From contig NZ_BDCH01000038.1 in NCBI RefSeq assembly GCF_001613405.1, positions 1 to 64,000 of the forward strand: 64,000 bases of DNA, given 5' to 3'. Below, one piece after another: positions 35,524-44,379 of the stretch. A program made the position numbers and the translations under genes. The notes under the pieces were generated by a model. The model saw only the letters and a program-made list of their open reading frames with translations, was not told where the DNA came from and searched no databases. How positions within the stretch are numbered: position 1 is the stretch's first letter; each line of letters starts with the position of its first letter. This stretch comes from Nocardia crassostreae. Lineage in GTDB: Bacteria; Actinomycetota; Actinomycetes; Mycobacteriales; Mycobacteriaceae.

Positions 35524-37803
35524 CTATGAGTCGGACCGTACGGTACCGACTGCGGGCTCCGTTGCGAAGACCTCGGTTCTGGGGCTCGGGTCCTCCTCCA
35601 GGCCGATCCGCTTGTGCAGGGCCGCAAGCGGTTTCGGAGCCCACCAGTTTCCGGTGCTCATCAGGCGCATGAGGGCGGGGGCGAGCAGACCGCGAATGAC
35701 GGTGGCGTCGGCAATGACCGCCAGCGCCAGGCCGATGCCGAAGAGCTTCATGGCGGCGACCCCGGAGGTCGCGACCGCCAGCAGCACCACCGCCATCAAA
35801 CCGGCCGCGGCCGTGAAGATCCGGCCGGTGCGCGCCACGCCCAGCGCCACCGAGGTGGTGTTGGCCGCTTTGCCGCGATCCGACGCCAGCCACTCCTCGC
35901 GAATGCGCGACAGCAGGAACACCTCGTAGTCCATGGACATGCCGAAGGCCAGGCAGAACATGAGGATCGGCATGAACAGATCGATGCTGTCGGTCGGGGT
36001 GAAACCGAGCGGGCCCGACAGGTGGCCCTCCTGGAACACCCAGATCATGGCGCCGAAGGTGGCCGTCAGGGACAGCATGTTCAGCAGCAGCGCCTTCACC
36101 GGCAACACCACGCTGCCGGTGAACAGGAACAGCAGGATCAGGGTGATGACGGCAATGATCGCGCCCGCCAAGGGAAGTCGCTTGATCACCGACTCCATGG
36201 TGTCCTCGTTGAGCGCCGCCGCGCCGCCGAAGAGGGTCTCGCCCGGTGCGGGCACCGCGCGCAGGGCCGCCAGCTGCTCCTCACCCGCGGCGGAGCCCGG
36301 CGCGGCCTTGGCGCCCACGGACAGATACGCGCCCTCGGGTCCGGTCATCTCTGGAATGCCCGCCGCCATCTTGGCGCCGTTCACGTAGACGCCGTCACCG
36401 GAGAGCACCGCGGGCACATCCGACACCTTCGACAGCGCCGCCGCATACGCGCCGAGTTCATTGGGCGCGCCGTGGAATCCGGGCAGCACCACGACCGAAC
36501 TATTGGCCATATCCGCATTGAAGTCCTCGCGCATGGCATTGCCGACCTGGCGGCTGGAGGCGAAATCGCCGATCACCCGATCGTCCGGACTGGCGAAATG
36601 CGCGGACAGGAACGGGGTTCCGAGGAACAGCAGCGCCGCGCCCGCCACGATGGCCACGGGCAGCGCGCGGCGCATGACCACCGTCACCAGGCGATACCAG
36701 AAGGTCTGCTCCACCGGTTTCGGCGCGGGCTCGCCGCGACCGAACAGGCGGCGCAAGGGTTTCCGCAGATCCCAGGCATTCACTCGATCGCCCAGCAGAA
36801 TAAGCGCCGCGGGTAGCAGCAGGATCGACGCCCCGACGGCCGCCGCCACCACAGCCACGCCCGCGAAGGCGAACGATTTGAAGAACGGCTGCGGGAACAC
36901 CGCGAGCGCCGCCAGGGCCAGCGCCACGGTGAGACCGGAGAACACCACGGTGCGGCCCGCCGTCTGCACCGCGCGCAGGATGGCGGCGTGGGTGTCGCGG
37001 CCCTCGGCCAGTTCCTCGCGATAGCGGCTGACAATGAACAGGCTGTAGTCGATGGCCAGGGCGAGACCCAGGGCGCTGGTCATATTGAGCGCGAAGATGG
37101 ACACGTCCATGACCGTGGTCAGCAGGCGCAGAATGCCCAGCGTCGCCGCGATGGCGAAGAAGCCGACGCCCAATGGCAGCGCGGCCGCCACCATGCTGCC
37201 GAACACCAGCACCAGCAGAATGCCGGAGATGGGCACCGCGATGGCCTCGGCCAGGATCAGATCCTTCTCGACCTGATGGTTGATATCGGCGAAGGTCCCA
37301 GCCATTCCACCCACCCGCACCTCGACGCCGTCGCGGTCGCCATTGAGTTCGGCGCTCAGCACATTGGCGCGGTTCTGCACCTCGGTATCGGTGCCGGTAA
37401 TGGTGGCCAGGATGAGCCCGCGCTGACTGTCCTTGCTGCGCAAGGCCGTCGCGAGATCGGCGCGGGCCGTCATGGTGTTCCAGTACGACCGCACGCCGGT
37501 CACGCTCGGATCGGCGGTCAGCAGGCCGGTGATGCGCTCGGCCTCGGTGCGCGCCGCCGGGCTGTTCACCCCGCCGTCCGGAGCGGTCAGCATGACCACC
37601 AGATTGGGGTTGCCGCCCGGGAAGTTGTCCTCGATGAAGTCGTTGGCCTGCACGGCCTCCAGTTCATCGGTCAGGTAGCCGCCGCCCACCATATGGGATT
37701 TGGCCGTGGCGCCGAAGCCACCGCAGATGATCATCAGCAACAGCGCGGTCACCAGAACGACACGCGGGCGCGTCATGGCGAACCGGGCAAGAGTGGTCAA
37801 CAT
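35524..37803 (-). CDS. MMPL/RND family transporter
   Basis: 759-residue membrane exporter of the MmpL type, probably moving a lipid or siderophore-like product. Two halves each have an extracytoplasmic domain and a transmembrane bundle. The conserved Asp-Tyr pairs for proton relay are present in both halves: LALAIDYSLFIVSRYRE and FGMSMDYEVFLLSRIREE. ATG at 37803 follows GGAGG. The upstream spacer carries a strong palindrome, and a small secreted-protein gene follows. Confidence 0.92.
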   Translation of the reverse strand: MLTTLARFAMTRPRVVLVTALLLMIICGGFGATAKSHMVGGGYLTDELEAVQANDFIEDNFPGGNPNLVVMLTAPDGGVNSPAARTEAERITGLLTADPSVTGVRSYWNTMTARADLATALRSKDSQRGLILATITGTDTEVQNRANVLSAELNGDRDGVEVRVGGMAGTFADINHQVEKDLILAEAIAVPISGILLVLVFGSMVAAALPLGVGFFAIAATLGILRLLTTVMDVSIFALNMTSALGLALAIDYSLFIVSRYREELAEGRDTHAAILRAVQTAGRTVVFSGLTVALALAALAVFPQPFFKSFAFAGVAVVAAAVGASILLLPAALILLGDRVNAWDLRKPLRRLFGRGEPAPKPVEQTFWYRLVTVVMRRALPVAIVAGAALLFLGTPFLSAHFASPDDRVIGDFASSRQVGNAMREDFNADMANSSVVVLPGFHGAPNELGAYAAALSKVSDVPAVLSGDGVYVNGAKMAAGIPEMTGPEGAYLSVGAKAAPGSAAGEEQLAALRAVPAPGETLFGGAAALNEDTMESVIKRLPLAGAIIAVITLILLFLFTGSVVLPVKALLLNMLSLTATFGAMIWVFQEGHLSGPLGFTPTDSIDLFMPILMFCLAFGMSMDYEVFLLSRIREEWLASDRGKAANTTSVALGVARTGRIFTAAAGLMAVVLLAVATSGVAAMKLFGIGLALAVIADATVIRGLLAPALMRLMSTGNWWAPKPLAALHKRIGLEEDPSPRTEVFATEPAVGTVRSDS

Positions 37804-37836
37804 CGACGCGCACCTCCGAAGGTCCCTTGACTTTGG

Positions 37837-37847
37837 TACGGTAGCGT
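37837..37847. promoter_or_regulatory. TACGGTWGCGT motif upstream of mmpL
   Basis: TACGGTAGCGT, 34 bases upstream of the mmpL start, differs in one base from TACGGTTGCGT found upstream of the FadE5-type gene. Its partial symmetry fits a TetR-type site. The rest of the spacer up to 37874 shows no other motif. Confidence 0.3.
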
Positions 37848-37874
37848 TCCACAACCGGCCCGGGTACCGGACAG

Positions 37875-37892
37875 TGACCATGCTCATGGTCA
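37875..37892. promoter_or_regulatory. Operator-like palindrome upstream of mmpL
   Basis: TGACCATG-N2-CATGGTCA, perfect 8-base arms, 72 bases upstream of the mmpL start and just past the fah stop. The length and symmetry suit a TetR- or MarR-family repressor; which regulator uses it cannot be told. Confidence 0.6.
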
Positions 37893-37940
37893 TGTAAATC
37901 GGCTATGAAACAACCGATTTCGCCCTGGTCGGTCGGCCGG

Positions 37941-39116
37941 TTACCGCCCGGCGATACGGCCCCGGACCTCGCCCAGTGTCAATCGCCCGCCCCCGGCCGC
38001 GGGCGCCGAGGCCGTGATAACCACCTCGTCGCCGTCCTCCAGGAAGGTGCGCTTGTCGCCGCCGATATCGATCGGCTCGGTGCCGCCCCAGCTCAATTCC
38101 ATGAAGGAACCGCGCTGGTGCCGCTCCGGACCGGAGATGGTGCCGGAGGCGAACAGATCACCGGTGCGGGTGGACGCGCCATTGGCGGTCATATGCGCCA
38201 GCATCTGCGCGGGCGACCAGTACATGCGGCCGTACGGGGGAGTGGAGATGCGGTGGCCGTTCCACTCCACCGCCAAGTCGATATCCAGCCCCCACGGTGT
38301 GCTGTCCCGCAGGTACGGCAGCGGTTCGGGCTGCTGCTCGGGCAGCGGAATCCGGGCCTCCGCCAAGGCATCCAGCGGCGTCACCCAGGCCGACAGCGTG
38401 GTCGCGAAGGATTTGCCGAGGAACGGGCCCAGCGGCTGCGCCTCCCAACCCTGGATATCGCGCGCCGACCAGTCGTTCACCAGGGCCACGCCGAAGACGT
38501 GCTCGGCGAACTCGCCGGTGCCGACGGGACTGCCCAGCGGTGAGCCCGCGCCCACCACGAAGCCGAGTTCCGCCTCGATGTCCAGTCGGCGGCTGGGCCC
38601 GAAATCCGGTGTGCCGGACTCGGTCCGGCGCTGGCCGTGCGGTCGGATGATCTCCGTGCCGGACACCACCACGGTGCCCGCGCGGCCGTGATACCCCACC
38701 GGCAACTGCCGCCAATTCGGCAGCAGCGGTTCACCGTCCGGCCGGAAGATGCGGCCCATGGCGGTGGCGTGGTCGATGCTGGCGTAGAAGTCGACATAGT
38801 CGGCGACCTCCACCGGCAGATCCAGGGTGACCGCCGCGACCGCGTGTACCGCGGCGGCGGGCAAATCCGAATCCGCGGCCGCGCGCACCCGCTCGCGCAC
38901 CTCCTGCCAGCACCGCGGGCCCTGGGTCATGAAGGCGTTCAGGCTGGGCTGGGCGAACATCGGATCATCCAGGGCCACCGCCAGATCGATGATCGAATCG
39001 CCCAGCCGCGCACCCACCCGCGGCTGCCCGCCGCGCGGGCGGAACACGCAGTAGGGCAGATGCGCGGGGCCGAATCCGGAACCGTCCGGGACCTCGATCC
39101 GCACCCGGCTGCTCAT
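37941..39116 (-). CDS. fahA: Fumarylacetoacetase
   Basis: Last enzyme of tyrosine/homogentisate breakdown, splitting fumarylacetoacetate into fumarate and acetoacetate. 391 residues with DFYASIDHATAMGRIFRP, PVGYHGRAGTVVVSGTEI, EAELGFVVGAG, NDWSARDIQGWEAQPLGPFLGKSF and the C-terminal SFMELSWGGTEPI. ATG at 39116 has GGAGGAGAGG upstream and gives the usual N-terminus; ATG 39191, overlapping the hmgA stop, is the alternative. Second gene of hmgA-fahA. Confidence 0.94.
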   Translation of the reverse strand: MSSRVRIEVPDGSGFGPAHLPYCVFRPRGGQPRVGARLGDSIIDLAVALDDPMFAQPSLNAFMTQGPRCWQEVRERVRAAADSDLPAAAVHAVAAVTLDLPVEVADYVDFYASIDHATAMGRIFRPDGEPLLPNWRQLPVGYHGRAGTVVVSGTEIIRPHGQRRTESGTPDFGPSRRLDIEAELGFVVGAGSPLGSPVGTGEFAEHVFGVALVNDWSARDIQGWEAQPLGPFLGKSFATTLSAWVTPLDALAEARIPLPEQQPEPLPYLRDSTPWGLDIDLAVEWNGHRISTPPYGRMYWSPAQMLAHMTANGASTRTGDLFASGTISGPERHQRGSFMELSWGGTEPIDIGGDKRTFLEDGDEVVITASAPAAGGGRLTLGEVRGRIAGR

Positions 39117-39181
39117 ATCCACCCCACGCCTCTCCTCCGCACCACCACTACCCGACACCGTGCCGCTCGAATCCACGCCGC

Positions 39182-40387
39182 TCAAATCCATTCCGACGGT
39201 CCGCGACCCGACCAGGTCCAGGCATAGCCGGGATCCTCACAGGCCAGGGCGCCCTCACCGAGCTGCAACGGATGGAAGGTATCAACCATGACCGCCAGTT
39301 CGTCGAAGAATTCGATACCGATACTGCGTTCGTAGGCCCCCGGCTGCGGTCCGTGCGCATAGCCGCCCGGATGCACCGACACCGAACCCTGCCCGATCCC
39401 GGATCCCTTGCGGGCCTCGTAGTTTCCGCCGCAGTAGAACATGATCTCGTCGGAGTCCACATTGGAGTGGTAGTAGGGCACCGGAATCGAGAGCGGGTGG
39501 TAGTCCACCTTGCGCGGGACGAAATTGCAGATCACGAAGTTCTGGCCCTCGAAGGCCTGATGCACCGGCGGCGGCTGATGCACGCGGCCGGTGATCGGTT
39601 CGAAGTCGGCGATATCGAAGGCGAACGGATAGAGACAGCCGTCCCAGCCCACCACATCGAAGGGATGCGTGGCGTAGACCATGCTGGTGCCGACGATCTC
39701 TCCGGCGGGACGGTGCTTGACCAGCACCTCCACCTGCTCGCCCTCGGCCAGCAGCGGTTCGCCCGGACCGTGCAGATCGCGCTCACAGTACGGCGCGTGC
39801 TCGAGCAACTGCCCGTACTTGGACAGATAGCGCTTGGGCGGGGTGATATGCCCCGAGCCCTCGATAATGTAGGCGCGCAATGGTTCCGGGCCCTCCGGAA
39901 TCCAGCGGTGGGTGGTGGCGCGCGGCAGCAGCACCTGATGGCCCTGGCGCACCGGAATCGCGCCGAAGACCGTCTCCACCGTGCCGCTGCCGGATTCGAT
40001 GTACACCAGCTCGTCGCCGATGGCATTGCGGTACAACGGCGAAGCCTGCAGCGCCGCCACATAGGAGATGCGCACATCGGCATTTCCGAGCAGGAGCCGC
40101 CGCCCGTTCACCACATCGCTCTCGGTGGGCTTGTCGCCCAGGAAGAGCTCGTGCAGCTTCAAATGCCGGTGCCGGAGTGGATGATTCGGATACAGCCGCT
40201 GTTCGGGCAGCACCCACACCGAGGAATCCACGATGGCGGGTGGGAGTGCGCGGTGGTACAGCAGCGAGGAGTCACCGGAGAAGCCCTCTTCTCCCATGAG
40301 CTCTTCGTAGTAGAGCTGTCCTTGCTCGTTGCGGTGCTGGGTGTGCCGCTTTGGCGGCACCGATCCAACTTGTCGATAAAACGTCAT
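39182..40387 (-). CDS. hmgA: Homogentisate 1,2-dioxygenase
   Basis: Non-haem iron ring-cleavage dioxygenase of tyrosine catabolism, 401 residues. Cupin-type blocks GDELVYIESGSGTVETVFG, PRATTHRWIPEG, PYYHSNVDSDEIMFYCGGNY and SVHPGGYAHGPQPGAYERS hold the probable His/Glu iron ligands. Transcribed with fahA. No maleylacetoacetate isomerase or HPD gene lies nearby, so those steps are encoded elsewhere or use a glutathione-independent isomerase. Confidence 0.94.
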   Translation of the reverse strand: MTFYRQVGSVPPKRHTQHRNEQGQLYYEELMGEEGFSGDSSLLYHRALPPAIVDSSVWVLPEQRLYPNHPLRHRHLKLHELFLGDKPTESDVVNGRRLLLGNADVRISYVAALQASPLYRNAIGDELVYIESGSGTVETVFGAIPVRQGHQVLLPRATTHRWIPEGPEPLRAYIIEGSGHITPPKRYLSKYGQLLEHAPYCERDLHGPGEPLLAEGEQVEVLVKHRPAGEIVGTSMVYATHPFDVVGWDGCLYPFAFDIADFEPITGRVHQPPPVHQAFEGQNFVICNFVPRKVDYHPLSIPVPYYHSNVDSDEIMFYCGGNYEARKGSGIGQGSVSVHPGGYAHGPQPGAYERSIGIEFFDELAVMVDTFHPLQLGEGALACEDPGYAWTWSGRGPSEWI

Positions 40388-40454
40388 CGCAGGCCTCTCG
40401 CGGGATAAGGATGGTGCCGTGGCCCATGGTAATCATCAAGTTGCCGAGGAGACG

Positions 40455-40476
40455 GCGGTTTTGCTGAGCAAACCGC
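40455..40476 (-). terminator. Hairpin between tetR and hmgA
   Basis: GCGGTTT and AAACCGC arms around eight bases, within 34 bases downstream of the TetR stop. It would separate that gene from hmgA, but it could also be an operator in the hmgA promoter region. Confidence 0.4.
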
Positions 40477-40488
40477 ACGCCCTGCCGC

Positions 40489-41115
40489 TCAGGCGTGCCG
40501 CAATGCGCGATACACGGCGGCGCCGACGAATTCGCCCAGGGTGTCGGGCGTCCAGTCGCCCGGCTCGCTGAGCATGGTGCGCACCGCGCCCTCGCCCGCC
40601 GACACCCACAGCTCGACCAGCACCGGCAGCTTGCGTTCGGCATCCGCGGTGCCCCAGGCGCGCAGGGTCGGGCGCAGCCGCCGGGTGCAGCGTTCGACGG
40701 CCAGTTCGCGGCCCCGGCCGAACGACTTCGCCACGGCCGGATCGGGATTCCCGTACAGCAGCCGCCAGGAGTCGGGGCGCGCGGTGGCGGTGTGCAGCAG
40801 TGCGCGGAAGCCCTCCACGAAGACCGCCTCGTCGGCCTCCACGCGGCGGCGCGGCAGGGCCTCCAGGATTCCGCTGATCATGAAGGCCTCTTCGCGCTGG
40901 ATGAGCGCGTCGATGAGTTCCACCCGATCGGCGAAGCAGGCGTAGACCACCGGCCGCGTCACCTTCATGCGATCAGCGACGGCCGCGATGGTGACCGCGG
41001 CGATGCCGTCCTCGGCGGCAATGGTGAGCGCGGTGTCGAGCACCTGCGGGCGGCGGCGTTCCGGCCCGAGATGCCGCGCGCGCTGGCGGGGTCGTACCGC
41101 CGATTCGGAGCCCAT
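40489..41115 (-). CDS. TetR family regulator
   Basis: 208-residue TetR protein. HTH region: AAVTIAAVADRMKVTRPVVY followed by ACFADRVELI; the C-terminal domain is Trp- and Arg-rich. ATG at 41115 is chosen; the frame stays open antisense to the next gene but that part is shadow. Divergent from the frameshifted dehydrogenase gene, whose upstream motif is shared with the MpaB gene, so this TetR is the best candidate regulator of both. Confidence 0.88.
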   Translation of the reverse strand: MGSESAVRPRQRARHLGPERRRPQVLDTALTIAAEDGIAAVTIAAVADRMKVTRPVVYACFADRVELIDALIQREEAFMISGILEALPRRRVEADEAVFVEGFRALLHTATARPDSWRLLYGNPDPAVAKSFGRGRELAVERCTRRLRPTLRAWGTADAERKLPVLVELWVSAGEGAVRTMLSEPGDWTPDTLGEFVGAAVYRALRHA

Positions 41116-41188
41116 GGGCACCGACGATAGCAGCGTGGCCGGAGGCCGGAACGGCAGGTCCGGGGCGGTTGCAAGATCATTTCCTATA

Positions 41189-41217
41189 TTTGTGAACAAA
41201 AATGCTACATTCACGAA
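41189..41217. promoter_or_regulatory. Operator/promoter motif, copy 1
   Basis: Contains AATGCTACATTCACGAA (41201-41217), matching copy 2 before the MpaB gene at 15 of 17 bases. The core TACATTC-N2-GAAGG is nearly symmetric. An outer TTTGTGAA at 41189 pairs with TTCACGAA. An extended -10 (TGCTACATT) may overlap the site. Confidence 0.55.
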
Positions 41218-41262
41218 GGAAAGCCCCCGACGCATACCGCCGCCCTGCCCGAGGAAGACGAG

Positions 41263-43181
41263 ATGACCGAGACCCTCTTCAATCCGAAGACCTGTGAATT
41301 CACCGAATCCGACCCGGAGACCCGCCGCCTGCTGCGCGCCACCGTCAACTGGTTCGAGACCCGCGGCAAGGAGCGGCTGCTGGCCGACGCCCGCGATCGG
41401 ATCTGGTACTCGGAATTCCTCGACTTCGTGAAGAGCGAGCGGGTTTTCGCCACCTTCCTCACCCCCGCCGCCCAGGCCAACGGCGATCCGAACAAGCGCT
41501 GGGACACCGCGCGCATCGCCATGATGAGCAAGATCCTCGGCTTCTACGGCATGCAGTACTGGTACGTCTGGCAGGTCACGATTCTCGGTCTCGGCCCGAT
41601 CTGGCAGAGCCCCAATGCCGAGGCCAAGGCGCGCGCGGCGACCCTGCTGGACTCCGGGGAGATCTTCGCCTTCGGGCTGTCCGAACAGGCGCACGGCGCG
41701 GACGTCTACTCCACCGATATGGTCCTCGAACCCAAGGCGCGCGGCGGTTTCACCGCCAGCGGCGGCAAGTACTACATCGGCAATGGCAATCAGGCCGCCA
41801 TGGTCTCGGTCTTCGGCCGCCGCGCCGACAAGCCCATTATCGACAGCGCCGACTTCCTGCGGCAGATGACCGAGGAGGAGTACTCCGGCTATCTGTTCTT
41901 CGCCGCGGACTCCCGGCACAAGAACTACAAACTGCGCAAGAACGTCATCGACTCCCAGATGTACGTCGCCGCCTTCGATCTCGACAAGTACCCGGTCGCC
42001 GAAGCTGACATCCTGCACACCGGGCGCGCGGCCTTCGACGCCGCCATGAACACCGTGAACGTCGGCAAGTTCAATCTCGGCTTCGGCTCCATCGGCGCGT
42101 GCGAGCACGCCATGTACGAATCGGTGACCCATGCCGAGAACCGGAAGCTGTTCGGGCACCGGGTGACCGAGTTCCCGCAGGTGAAATCGCTGCTGGCGGA
42201 CAGCTACGCGCGGCTGCTGGCCATGAAGCTCTACAGCGAGCGGGCCATCGACTACATGCGCCGGCGAGCCCGGAGGACCGCCGCTATCTGCTGTTCAATG
42301 CCATCGAGAAGATGTCGGTCACGCGCAACGGCCAGCAGCTGTTCGAGGATCTCGCCGATGTCATCGCCGCGCGCGGCTTCGAGAACGACACCTACTTCGC
42401 CATGGCGCTGCCGCCCATGTTCGGCCTGCCGCGCCTGGAGGGCGCGGTGCACGTGAATATGGCGCTGTCGCTGAAGTTCATGCCCAACTACATGTTCCAT
42501 CCCGCCGATGCCGGTTTGGCCGCGCTGCGGTACCTGCCCGGCGCGGGCGTCGCGCCCAAGCCCGCCGTGCGCGCGGTCTCGGAGGCGCTGAGCTGGACCA
42601 GCCGCCGCGCCGCTCGGCCCGCGAGCCGGGCCGTGCCCAAGTTGAAGAGCGAATTCGCCAGTGCCGCATACGCTCCCGTGCCGGTGCGCCGCGACAGCGC
42701 CGATGACGAATTCCTGTTCCGGCAGGGCCCCAGCAGCGGTCTGGGCCGGATTCGCTTCGAGGACTGGCGACCGGTGTTCGAGCGCTTCTCGCACATTCCG
42801 AATGTGGCGGTCTTCCTGGAGCAGGTGCAGGCGCTGCAAACCCTGCTCGCCGTCGCCACCCCGACCGCCGAACAGCAGCGGGATGTGGACTTCCTGTTCG
42901 GCATCGGCGAGCTGTTCACGGTGATCCCGTATGCCCAGCTCATTCTCGAGCAGGCCGAGATCGAGGGCGCCGATCCCACCGTGCTGGACCAGATCTTCGA
43001 CCTGTTCGTGCGCGAGACCTCCGGGCACGCGGTCACCCTGCACGGCAAGCCGTCGGCCACCAAGGCGCAGCAGACCCGCGCGCTCGATCTCGTGCGCCGC
43101 CCGGTTGCCGATCAGGCTCGCTTCAACCGCGTGTTGACACAGGTCAGGGGCCTGGCCGGGGCTTACGCCATGAACGACTGA
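41263..43181 (+). pseudogene. Acyl-CoA dehydrogenase/oxidase-like gene with a one-base frameshift
   Basis: About 640 codons once repaired. The first frame (41263 to about 42260) gives MTETLFNPKTCEFTES, FGLSEQAHGADVYSTDM, YYIGNGNQAAMVSVFG and VNVGKFNLGFGSIGACEHAM, ending meaningfully at ERAIDYMR. The sequence then resumes one frame over as ASPEDRRYLLFNAIEKM and runs to a stop at 43181. One missing base near 42259-42262 explains this: inserting one G restores MRAASPEDRR. The frame-1 tail to 42456 is Arg/Ser/Cys-rich noise. The ATG follows GAGGAA. Could be a real null allele or a sequencing error. No slippery heptamer is present. Confidence 0.87.
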
Positions 43182-43183
43182 CA

Positions 43184-43202
43184 AATGCTACATTCGTGAA
43201 TG
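43184..43202. promoter_or_regulatory. Operator/promoter motif, copy 2
   Basis: AATGCTACATTCGTGAATG, starting two bases after the dehydrogenase stop and 75 bases before the MpaB start. The core CATTC-N2-GAATG is a perfect palindrome; copy 1 lies at 41201. Its presence here suggests that the MpaB gene has its own regulated promoter as well as any read-through. Confidence 0.55.
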
Positions 43203-43258
43203 AATAGGTGAAACCGCAAGAAACACCTATGCCATCGACACTGCAAAGGAGCAGCACG

Positions 43259-44212
43259 ATGACGAACGCTTCGACGCGTCCCCAGTTCGACGCCCCGGCT
43301 CGCACCATCCGGCAAATCGACTACGGCTTCTTCGGGCCGGACTCGCCCACCTGGAAGGTCTGGACCTCGCCCACCGCGCTCATCGGCTTCCAGCGCGCGG
43401 TGGTTCTCGAGCACTTCGATCCCGCGCTCACCGCCGCCGTCGCCGATGTCGGCGGCATCTACACCGATCCGCGCGGGCGGCTCGACCACACCTTCGCCTA
43501 CTTCCTCATCGCGGCCGTCGCCGACAGCCGCATGGCCATCGAAGCGTCCGAACATCTGATGCAGGTGCACGCCAAGGCCACCGGCATCGAGCCCATCAGC
43601 GGAAAGCGCTACAGCGCCAACAATCCCGACTCCCAGCTGTGGATCCACGTCACCGGCTGGCATTCGGTGCTCAAGTGCTACGAGATGTACGGCCCCGGCC
43701 CGCTGACGCCCGCCGAGGAAAAGCAGTACTGGGCCGAATGCGTCATCGCCGCAGAACTCCAGACCTGCAAACCCGCCGACGTCCCCACCTCACGCACCGA
43801 GGTCCGCGAATACTTCGCCCGGATGCGTCCCACGCTCTCCTCCTCCGAACGCGCCCACCGCGGCATGCACTACCTGCTGTTCACCCCCAGGGAGAAGGGC
43901 CCGCGCCTCTGGGCGGGCAGCCGCCTGGCCGCCCCCGCCGCCATCGCCACCCTGCCGAAATGGATGCGCGAAACCGGCGGCTTCGACCAGCCCGGCATCC
44001 TGGACGCCGCCTACCGCCCCGCCATGCGAATCGCCATGGCCACCCTGAGGAGTGACCGCCGCCTGGCCCTGGTGGCCCGCAATGCCATCGGCCCCATGAC
44101 CGGACGCTTCCTGCGCGAACACCTTGAAGCGGGAATCCCGGACAACCCGGTCACGGTGACGCCCGCACAGGCCCGCGAACTCTACGGCCGCGCCGCTCGC
44201 CCGAGCGCGTGA
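43259..44212 (+). CDS. MpaB/latex-clearing-protein family oxygenase (DUF2236)
   Basis: 317-residue protein of the DUF2236 family, which includes haem-b rubber oxygenase Lcp and mycophenolic-acid MpaB. Supporting blocks: GGIYTDPRGRLDHTFAYFLI, QLWIHVTGWHSVLKCYEMYG and RGMHYLLFTP. His residues in these segments are candidate haem ligands. No signal peptide, unlike secreted Lcp, so it acts on an intracellular substrate. AAGGAG precedes ATG 43259. It shares an upstream motif with the frameshifted dehydrogenase and probably works with it. Confidence 0.83.
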   Translation: MTNASTRPQFDAPARTIRQIDYGFFGPDSPTWKVWTSPTALIGFQRAVVLEHFDPALTAAVADVGGIYTDPRGRLDHTFAYFLIAAVADSRMAIEASEHLMQVHAKATGIEPISGKRYSANNPDSQLWIHVTGWHSVLKCYEMYGPGPLTPAEEKQYWAECVIAAELQTCKPADVPTSRTEVREYFARMRPTLSSSERAHRGMHYLLFTPREKGPRLWAGSRLAAPAAIATLPKWMRETGGFDQPGILDAAYRPAMRIAMATLRSDRRLALVARNAIGPMTGRFLREHLEAGIPDNPVTVTPAQARELYGRAARPSA

Positions 44213-44304
44213 CATCAGGATCCGGGTGTGCACGTGCACCCGGAATTCCGCTGTTTGCGCTGCCAGGGCGCAGAAGTCCTGTGCGTGACCGGGGGCACTT
44301 CCGC

Positions 44305-44318
44305 CTACGGTTGCGTAG
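44305..44318. promoter_or_regulatory. Inverted repeat upstream of the FadE5-type gene
   Basis: CTACG-N4-CGTAG, 62 bases before the start, containing TACGGTTGCGT, which recurs with one change before mmpL. It looks like a TetR-type operator for lipid genes. Nothing else is recognised in the 44213-44379 spacer. Confidence 0.45.
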
Positions 44319-44379
44319 CCGGACAAGCGTACGGCAGCCTTCAGTTTGATCAACACAACTTCGGCTAGGAGGCCAGTCC

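Noticed and set aside
33204..35672. An 822-codon plus-strand open frame antisense to the lipase gene
   Set aside because: His/Arg/Gly-rich sequence without any family motif; it is the usual antisense shadow of a high-GC gene, and the lipase on the other strand is fully motif-supported.
40489..42159. A 556-codon minus-strand frame extending the TetR gene upstream
   Set aside because: The HTH domain begins right after ATG 41115; the extension is antisense to the acyl-CoA dehydrogenase.
42250..42275. Programmed ribosomal frameshift in the acyl-CoA dehydrogenase
   Set aside because: There is no slippery heptamer at the junction, and the product family is not known to use frameshifting.
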